A stretch of 64,000 nucleotides of DNA from Artemisia argyi. Lineage: Eukaryota > Streptophyta > Magnoliopsida > Asterales > Asteraceae. Both the position numbers and the translations under genes were made by a program. Of this stretch, positions 57,801-64,000 are shown in pieces; positions within the stretch are counted from its first letter, which is position 1, and each line of letters starts with the position of its first letter. The stretch is taken from positions 307,992,857 through 308,056,856 of the forward strand of contig CM060709.1 of the NCBI GenBank assembly GCA_030686995.1. The letters run 5' to 3'. The notes under the pieces are model-generated. The model was not told the origin of the DNA. It worked only from the letters and a program-made list of their open reading frames with translations, and searched no databases.

Positions 57801-60800
57801 ATTAAGACATAAACAAGTATTTGGTAACAAATATTTACCTCTACATCTAATATTACTTAAGGTATGAATAAACTAAGCATCTTATGTATTACATGATCAA
57901 AGGAAATTTTGTCTTAAGACATAACATTTTATATATATTTGTAAATCATTTTTGGTAATGCTATATTAAACCACAAAGATATGATATCAAATTTCCAACC
58001 AAAAAGGGCAAATTTTATCCAGAAAAACTTTTCCAACGTTCAGGAGGGCGGCCCCTTAATTTTACTAGGCGGCCCCCTTAATGATTAAGGGGACCGGCCC
58101 CTAATTAAGGGGACCGGCACGCTCCAGAACAGTAAAATCTGTCCCTATAAATATTGGATCATTTCACACATTTTTCTCACCTTTTTGCACTATAAACTTT
58201 CTGATCCAACCTCCATTTCTAGATCTAAAATCATTTGATCATATAATTCATAAGTCTTTGTTTCCAAGTGATCCAAAGCTTCATCCATTCAAGTGCAAGA
58301 ATAAGAACACTTCTCTACATCCATCTAATTGTAGTAGTGTTGTGAATAGATAGTCTCATATTGTAGTTGTGTTAGATATTTGTAAAAGTGTTGTGTAAAT
58401 TTGTTGATTGTAGAAACTAGGTGTGTTGTAAAGTAGTTTAGTAGTTGTGCATAGAAGAAGGTGTGAAGTTGTGAAGGTGTGAAGAAGGTGTGAAGCCTTG
58501 AAGAAGTTGTGAAGTTGTGAAGAAGGTGTGAAGCCTTGAAGAAGTCGTGAGATTGGTTCTAGCTACGATTAGAACTCGACATTTAGCTTAGTGTCGTTAA
58601 CTCGTGTAAGCCAAGGTGTGTAAGGTTTCTCCACCATAAGGAGTTTGTTGACATAGTGAAGAAAACTCTCGAGTGTGGTACTCGGGGAGTGGAGTAGGGC
58701 AAGGAAGGTGTCCTTGTAGCCGAACCACTATAAATTCGCGTGTTGTGGTTTGATCTTTCTAACTCTATCTTTTCTTCATTACATTTCAATACTTTCATTA
58801 TTAGATTAGAATTGCTTATATAGGTTGTTATTTGAATTCACTTGAGATCGAATCGAAAGTTTTTAATAAGCTACAAAATATTTTTGATAATAAACCTTTA
58901 AAAAGACGTAAAACTATTCAACCCCCTTCTAGTTTTCCACAAAATGGACGAAAACGTATATAAACTTAAGAAAACGGACAAAAATGTATGAAAACGGACG
59001 AAAACGACTGAAAACATATGAAAACGTATAAAAACGGATGAAAACGAACAAAAACGTATAAAAAACTGCCAAAACGGACAAAAACATATGAAAATAGACG
59101 AAAACGGAAAGAATGGACGAAAACGTATAAAAACGGACGAAAACGTCTGAAAAGACGAAAACGTAAAAAAACGGACGAAAACGTCTAAAAACAGACAAAA
59201 ACGTAAAAAAATGAACGAAAACGAACAAAAACGTCTGAAAACGTATATAAACATGTGAAAACAGACAAAAACGAACGAAAACGTAATAAAGTAAAAAAAA
59301 CGTGAATTTATATATTAAAATAATAATAATAATAATAAAAAAGTACACTTGATTTAAAAAAATGTGATTCAAAAAAGAAAAAAAAAATACTTGATTTAAA
59401 ATAACTTAATTAAAAAAAAGGCAAAAAAGAAATTATCTAAGAAAAGGCAAAAAAAAATGTTAAAAAATGAATAAAAAAGAGACAAAAAGACAAAGAAAAA
59501 GGAAAAAAAAGACATGGACTTAGGTTTTCATATTAAATCTTAGGTTAATCCCCACTATTAGATTAAATTAGATGGGTGGTGGGGATTTGTCTCTTAGTAT
59601 GTAACAAAAAACTAGTCTATAAATGAACTTTTCTCTTTACTATATACCATCATAGAATCTAATCATACTTACAAATTCTAGCAATCCCTTGTTGATTCCA
59701 GGAATATCCTTGAGTACTCTATGCCCACTTAGAGTTTCCAGAACTACCACACCAAAACTATAGACATCAGTCTCAGCTGACAGATAACCATGAGTAAAAT
59801 ATTCTGGAGCAATGTATCCCCTGTCACGTATGCAATGAAGGTATTAGTCATGACCAACACTATATATATAATACCATAATATCATAAAAGAAGGCATAGA
59901 AACACAAATGTGAATAGAGATTACTCTAAAACCTTATTATTAACGTACACAATTTTATATACTGACATGTAATATACTCCCAAATCTGAAGAGGATCTAC
60001 CACACAACTATAAAAGATAAATTTCTAGATACCCAAAGTAATTGCATTATTTCCTATTGAGCAAAGTTTTAACCTAAACTCGCCTCATCCCTTTTTCTTC
60101 TAAACACACAAGGGCTCTTTTAAGATATTGAATTAGTACAAGTTGGGTAAAAGCAATTGATTACCTCGGTGCATAATATATATTGATGGGATTGCTAATG
60201 ATCCATAAGAGTTCTGGATTTACTCTGTGACCATTGATGATAGTAGTCATCTAGGCTTAACAACAGCTTTAACTTATTAAGTTTAAACTCTTCAATTTTC
60301 AAATGGAACCAACTCTAGATACAAATTGAGTTCACACTACTTTACTTTGATAATAAGAAACTGAATTAAAAGCTCTGAATCACATACTAAATGTACAAAC
60401 CTTTGTGGCAAAAAAACCAACTACAATTAGATTACCCCTTTCATTGGATTCAATTGATTCGCTAAATAAAACATGACATCTAACTAAAGAGTTGAAGAAA
60501 GTTGAAGAAGATTAAGATTGTTGTATCAATTAATGAATGTTTATGTACTTACATTGTTCCAACTACCTGAGTGCTTAAACAAAAATCATCCTCATGAGTT
60601 CTTGTATAACCTTTTGCAAACTTGAAATTTGATAGTTTTGGGTTCATTTGTTGATCTAAAAGAATGTCTGAAGGATTGACATTACAATGTATGATCGGAC
60701 TAGGAGCATGCTTGTGAAGATAAACAAGTACCCTTACAATGCCTAGTAATATTTTATATCTCTCATCCCATCCCAAGAGAGCACTATCAGGATCTGTAAA

Positions 60801-61474
60801 GACAGATCACAAAACACATATATGTTTGACAAGGTTAGTCGAAAATATATAATCTTAAAAACTGTCATTGTAGTAAAAAATTAGATACAACAAGGTTAAC
60901 AATAGTGATTTCTGGTTCTTAAACCCCATCACAAGTTCCCAACAGTTGCAGTTCGATCTCTTTTGAATCAAGCGGTGTACATACAGTTCTAATAAAGATA
61001 TTTACCAAATAATAAGCTACTCAGAGTTGCATAGGGTGCAAAGTCATAGATGAGGTATATGCCTGTTCCTTCAATGCAATATCCAAGCAACTGAATCAAA
61101 TTCTCATGTTCTAGCAGTGCAAGTATCAAAATTTCATCCATAAATTGTTGATTACTGACACGATAAGATGGTTTAGGAGGACCAGAAATTGCTATATCTT
61201 GTCCATTCTTTAGCTTCCCCTAAATAATGAAACAAAGTTGGAGTATATGTATAGCAAAACTTGAATAACAGATTTTTTTCTAACACGCACAGTACTTAAA
61301 AAAACATTTAGTTATATTTATGATTATGGATACCTTGTAGAGGCAAGCATTCCAATGATCTCCTGAAATTATATTAGCTACATAGAAGTTTTCTGTTGCA
61401 ACACTGATGGTATCAAAATCAAACCGACGTAACATTTGGTCTTCACCTCCGACAGTATGAAGGTGCCACTCCAT
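54835..61474 (-). CDS. Receptor-kinase-like pseudokinase gene B (five exons visible)
   Basis: Exons in transcript order: 61333-61474, 61006-61219, 60553-60793, 59673-59820, 54835-55119, homologous exon by exon to gene A, with GT-AG introns. It starts at ATG 61472-61474 ([14 protein letters not shown]), although an upstream exon is possible because TTTAG precedes by 14 bp. It is more degenerate than A. The glycine loop is lost ([12 protein letters not shown]), the beta-3 lysine is Ser (61184-61186), HRD is HCN with the catalytic Asp gone (60681-60689), and DFG is NFK (60621-60629). The APE equivalent and the C-lobe ([14 protein letters not shown]) are kept. All exons stay open. The last intron (55120-59672) holds a foldback element; in gene A it is only 343 bp. 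Confidence 0.7.
56240..56930. repeat. Central palindromic repeat block of the foldback element
   Basis: About 30 copies of ATCAC(A/T)(A/T)GTGAT-type palindromes spaced about 20 bp, in both orientations, joined by ATTCTGAAT or TTTTCAACTAATG stretches. This is the turn-around region between the inverted arms. Confidence 0.85.
57709..58941 (+). mobile_element. Solo LTR, palindromic-module family
   Basis: 1233 bp, TGTTGATA...TTTTCCACA, flanked by the exact 5-bp target duplication aaatg (57704-57708 and 58942-58946). The U3 contains the four-half-site GC-rich palindrome (58046-58128), then CTATAAATA (58145-58153). R/U5 has a GAAGGTGTGAAG minisatellite. No internal sequence. It provides the reference for the ends of the LTR at 5433-6611. 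Confidence 0.95.
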
Positions 61475-61631
61475 TGATATTAAGTTTCTAAATTTAACTA
61501 CAAGCTCAACAAATTTATAACAAATTGTTAGAAAGCGACATAAGGGTAATATATCACATATTAAATATCTATTCTAACTTCGTGATAGAAGACAATTAAA
61601 GATAAGTTGTTAAGATAGATGCAATGAATGG

Positions 61632-62818
61632 TGTTGGCATCGAATTTAATCAAGAATCATAAGTCCTTGAAAGTAGAAGGACCAATAGTGTAGGATAGAA
61701 AGTTAGTAACTGTATTTTCTGTAAAGTAGGATGGGATGTGTCGCTTGGAACATATCTCTTAGGAAAAGTCACATCGGTTCTTAATACCGATTGACATAGT
61801 ATATATACATATCAATTGTAAACATTTATTAGTGTGGAATATTAATATCAGTATTCTGTTTATCATAAAAGTATTCCCACCCTCTGTTACAACAAAAAGT
61901 CACTGCACAAATCTGTGCATACTCAAACATGTTCATCCATGATTGATCCAAGATCCGTAGGATCTCAACATGGTATCAGAGCTACAAGGTTAATGTGGAT
62001 CGATCATTGCAGTCCAGGAATTGAAGTCATGTTATTTGCAAGATAGTACGTTCCAGAAGAGAGATGTCTTACGCATACGGCACAAGACATGGAAAGAAAA
62101 CGGTTCATAGGCTTGATAATGGTTACCATGACGCTGCAAGAAGAGAAGCCAAAAGAAGATGTGGAAGGAAGCAGTTGGACTGCAGAAAAATAGAGACCCA
62201 CAAGGCTTGCAGGGTGTGGACAGGGTCTACACAGTATGGAGCAGTTAGGAATGGAACACAAGAACAAGTAATGGACATATTTTGGTGTTAGGATGGATCA
62301 CATGAAGATGACAAGAACAAGGACGATCATCCATGGAACAAAAGAAGGCAAATGAACATGATAGACATGACATGATAGCGAGGCGATCAAATACAGAAAA
62401 ATAAAAGAAGAAGCAAGGCTGCAAATTGGGATGAACAAGAACAGAGTAAAGATTATGATGTCTTGATTAGGGGAGTGAATGTTGGCATTGAATTTAATCA
62501 AGAATCATAAGTCCTTGAAAGTAGAAGGACCAATAGTGTAGGATAGAAAGTTAGTAACTGTATTTTCTGTAAAGTAGGATGAGATGTGTCGCTTGGAACA
62601 TATCTCTTAGGAAAAGTCACATCGGTTCTTAATACCGATTGACATAGTATATATACATATCAATTGTAAACATTTATTAGTGTGGAATATTAATATCAGT
62701 ATTCTGTTTATCATAAAAGTATTCCCACCCTCTGTTACAACAAAGAGTCACTGCACAAATCTGTGCATACTCAAACATGTTCATCCATGATTGATCCAAG
62801 ATCCGTAGGATCTCAACA
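61632..62818 (+). mobile_element. TRIM-like miniature copia retrotransposon
   Basis: Two 339-bp LTRs (61632-61970 and 62480-62818; TGTTGGCAT...ATCTCAACA) differ at about three positions. They are flanked by the exact 5-bp target duplication aatgg (61627-61631 and 62819-62823). TGGTATCAGAGC abuts the 5' LTR (61971-61982) and a polypurine tract (TAGGGGAGTGAA, 62468-62479) precedes the 3' LTR. The internal region is only 509 bp with no retrotransposon protein, so it is a complete but non-coding element. Confidence 0.95.
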
Positions 62819-62823
62819 AATGG

Positions 62824-63286
62824 GACAACCGAGCATATTCATATGTTTATGATAGTATATAATGGAGTATTCGATCCCAAGGTCGCGTGCCAATTGAAAG
62901 CTTCACTTACTTAGCTATTTATTTTTGCAAAGTCTACAATATTCCTATGGCATATTTTAAATGAGTATATAGACAAAATGGAAAACGGACCAGCGAGAAG
63001 GTAGAAGTACAAGAGCAACAAGTACTAATCCAAAAACAAATACAACTACAACAAGTACTATATGATTTCATTTACAGCGGTCAGCTCGATCATTGCATGT
63101 AATGTCTTCATGAACCATGATAAATCATTCATTCATATATGCAGAGAAAATTATTTTACTACTGAAAGCTATCATATGTCAATTTAAATGACCTTAATTG
63201 CATTTTTGTCTTATTAGTTAGGTATTGCACAATTACAGGGGTGGTCTGAACATGAAAAATCGAGGGGTAGTCTGAAAAATCGGAAT
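62824..63286. other. Spacer between TRIM and kinase D
   Basis: 3' flank of kinase D, matching parts of the 3' flank of kinase C. No gene. Confidence 0.5.
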
Positions 63287-63291
63287 TCAAC

Positions 63292-63338
<47 letters not shown>

Positions 63339-64000
63339 TTTTCTGAAAAGGGATGGGAATTGAGCAAAATACCTGAGCTTTCCCGAGAAGACGGAAAGAG
63401 AAACGTATGTAACTTTTTACCAAATATTTTTATGTCTTTAGTTTTCTCTTGTGAGGCTAGGATAGATTCAAGACCCATCACAAGCTGGGCCATTGTAGGC
63501 CGTTGCTTCGGACTGCTATGCAAACACCTGTCAGCTAGTTGTGCAAACTCCTTTAAACATTTAGAAGATATACTCCCCCTTAAATTCCAATCAACAATTT
63601 GTTTGACCCTGCCTTCTTTAACCGAGTCTTGTGCCCATACTGCTAAACTACATTGTTCCTCATCAATACTTGTATATACTGCTTTTTTCCCGCACAAGAC
63701 TTCAAATAGTACCACCCCAAATGCATAGACATCAGACTTTCGAGTCAACTTACCCGTGTAGAAGTAATTTGGATCTAGATATCCAAATGTACCTCTTACC
63801 ATTGTGTTAACATAAGTGGAAGGCTGATTTGTGGGACCTATCTTGGATAAGCCAAAGTCCGATATCTTAGCAGCCCAACTGTGATCTAACAATATATTTG
63901 AGCTTTTAACATCTCTATGTATAACTCCAAGGTTTATACCCGTACCAGTGTGTAAGTAATCTAAGCCACGAGCAGCTCCTATGCATATTTTGATTCTTCT
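63287..64000 (-). CDS. FERONIA-like receptor-like cytoplasmic kinase (kinase D), partial
   Basis: C-terminal 237 codons; the gene continues past the right edge. It reads KICIGAARGLDYLHTGTGIN, then HRDVKSSNILLD (intact HRD, unlike kinase C), SDFGLSK, GTFGYLDPNYF with the same Asn as kinase C, and KSDVYAFGVVLFEVLCGK. Catalytic residues in view are intact. The C-terminal tail after PFSEK is a run of about 14 isoleucines encoded by an (ATT)n microsatellite, ending KS and TGA; kinase C ends FSVKNV at the same place. Same strand as pseudokinase B, and upstream of it. Confidence 0.8.
63297..63340. repeat. (ATT)n microsatellite within the kinase D ORF end
   Basis: About 14 ATT/TTA units, translated as poly-Ile on the minus strand. 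Confidence 0.95.

Larger units (their letters stand above)
55405..59645. mobile_element. Foldback transposon in the last intron of gene B
   Basis: The outer ends are inverted repeats: 55444-55514 pairs with 59520-59590, about 62 of 71 bases by eye, all differences being transitions. Next come A/T-rich arms. Then there are long inverted arrays of decamers, TTTTCGTCCG and TTTTCATACG on the left (about 55680-56230) and CGGACGAAAA/CGTATGAAAA on the right (about 56950-57708 and 58947-59290). The centre is a palindromic repeat block. A 1.2-kb solo LTR interrupts the right arm. Gene A lacks the element at the same place. No transposase ORF. Target duplication not resolved (TATAT occurs at both edges). 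Confidence 0.7.

Noticed and set aside
62064..62291. ORF inside the TRIM element
   Set aside because: 75 codons without recognisable domains; TRIM internals are non-coding and the frame is likely chance.

Overview
The window is plant nuclear DNA: AT-rich, with intron-bearing receptor-kinase-type genes and a dense, nested layer of LTR retrotransposons and DNA transposons. The gag, envelope-like and retropepsin-like proteins resemble families I associate with Asteraceae genomes (Tanacetum/Artemisia type). That placement is from recall, not a search. No rRNA, intact tRNA gene, CRISPR array or bacterial feature was seen.

Layout. 1-6611 is the 3' part of a Sirevirus-like copia element without pol: a gag tail, an envelope-like ORF (2560-3759), a second extra ORF (4373-4969), four polypurine tracts and a 3' LTR. 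Its GC-rich U3 palindrome recurs upstream of both extra ORFs. 6612-10850 is a minus-strand copia element with a broken gag, a leader packed with a phased TTAYGCGTAR array, and its 5' LTR. 10951-22250 is a tandem retrotransposon with three LTRs and two internal regions on the minus strand (target duplication ataat). Each internal region carries only a 298-aa retropepsin-like ORF. Its LTR holds paired TGACG palindromes just upstream of the TATA box and a tRNA-Asp-like segment near the primer site. 22256-26949 holds LTR relics, a VAMP72 (R-SNARE) exon fragment and the end of a CACTA-like element.

26950-40046 is a three-level nest. An older envelope-like ORF is split (target duplication aaaag) by a three-LTR Sirevirus (27532-38676). 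The gag ORF of that Sirevirus is split (target duplication ccaat) by a solo LTR of the 10951-22250 family. The Sirevirus has gag and a 974-aa envelope-like ORF but no pol, plus an antisense ORF with a gene-like leader between them. 40047-42515 is an inverted, decayed relative.

43800-64000 is the only region of host-type genes. It holds two copies of a two-gene module on the minus strand: a FERONIA-like cytoplasmic kinase (48955-50049; 63287-64000, running off the window) and, about 2 kb downstream, a multi-exon pseudokinase related to cysteine-rich/S-domain receptor kinases (43805-46556; 54835-61474). Both pseudokinases keep open, spliceable frames but have lost the beta-3 lysine, HRD and DFG motifs. 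The last intron of the second one contains a roughly 3-kb foldback transposon with a further 1.2-kb solo LTR inside it. hAT-type and Tourist-type MITEs, a truncated LINE and a 1.2-kb TRIM-like element lie between the genes.

A recurring theme is that several unrelated retroelement families carry a family-specific short motif repeated at about 19-22 bp, in U3, leader or even coding sequence.
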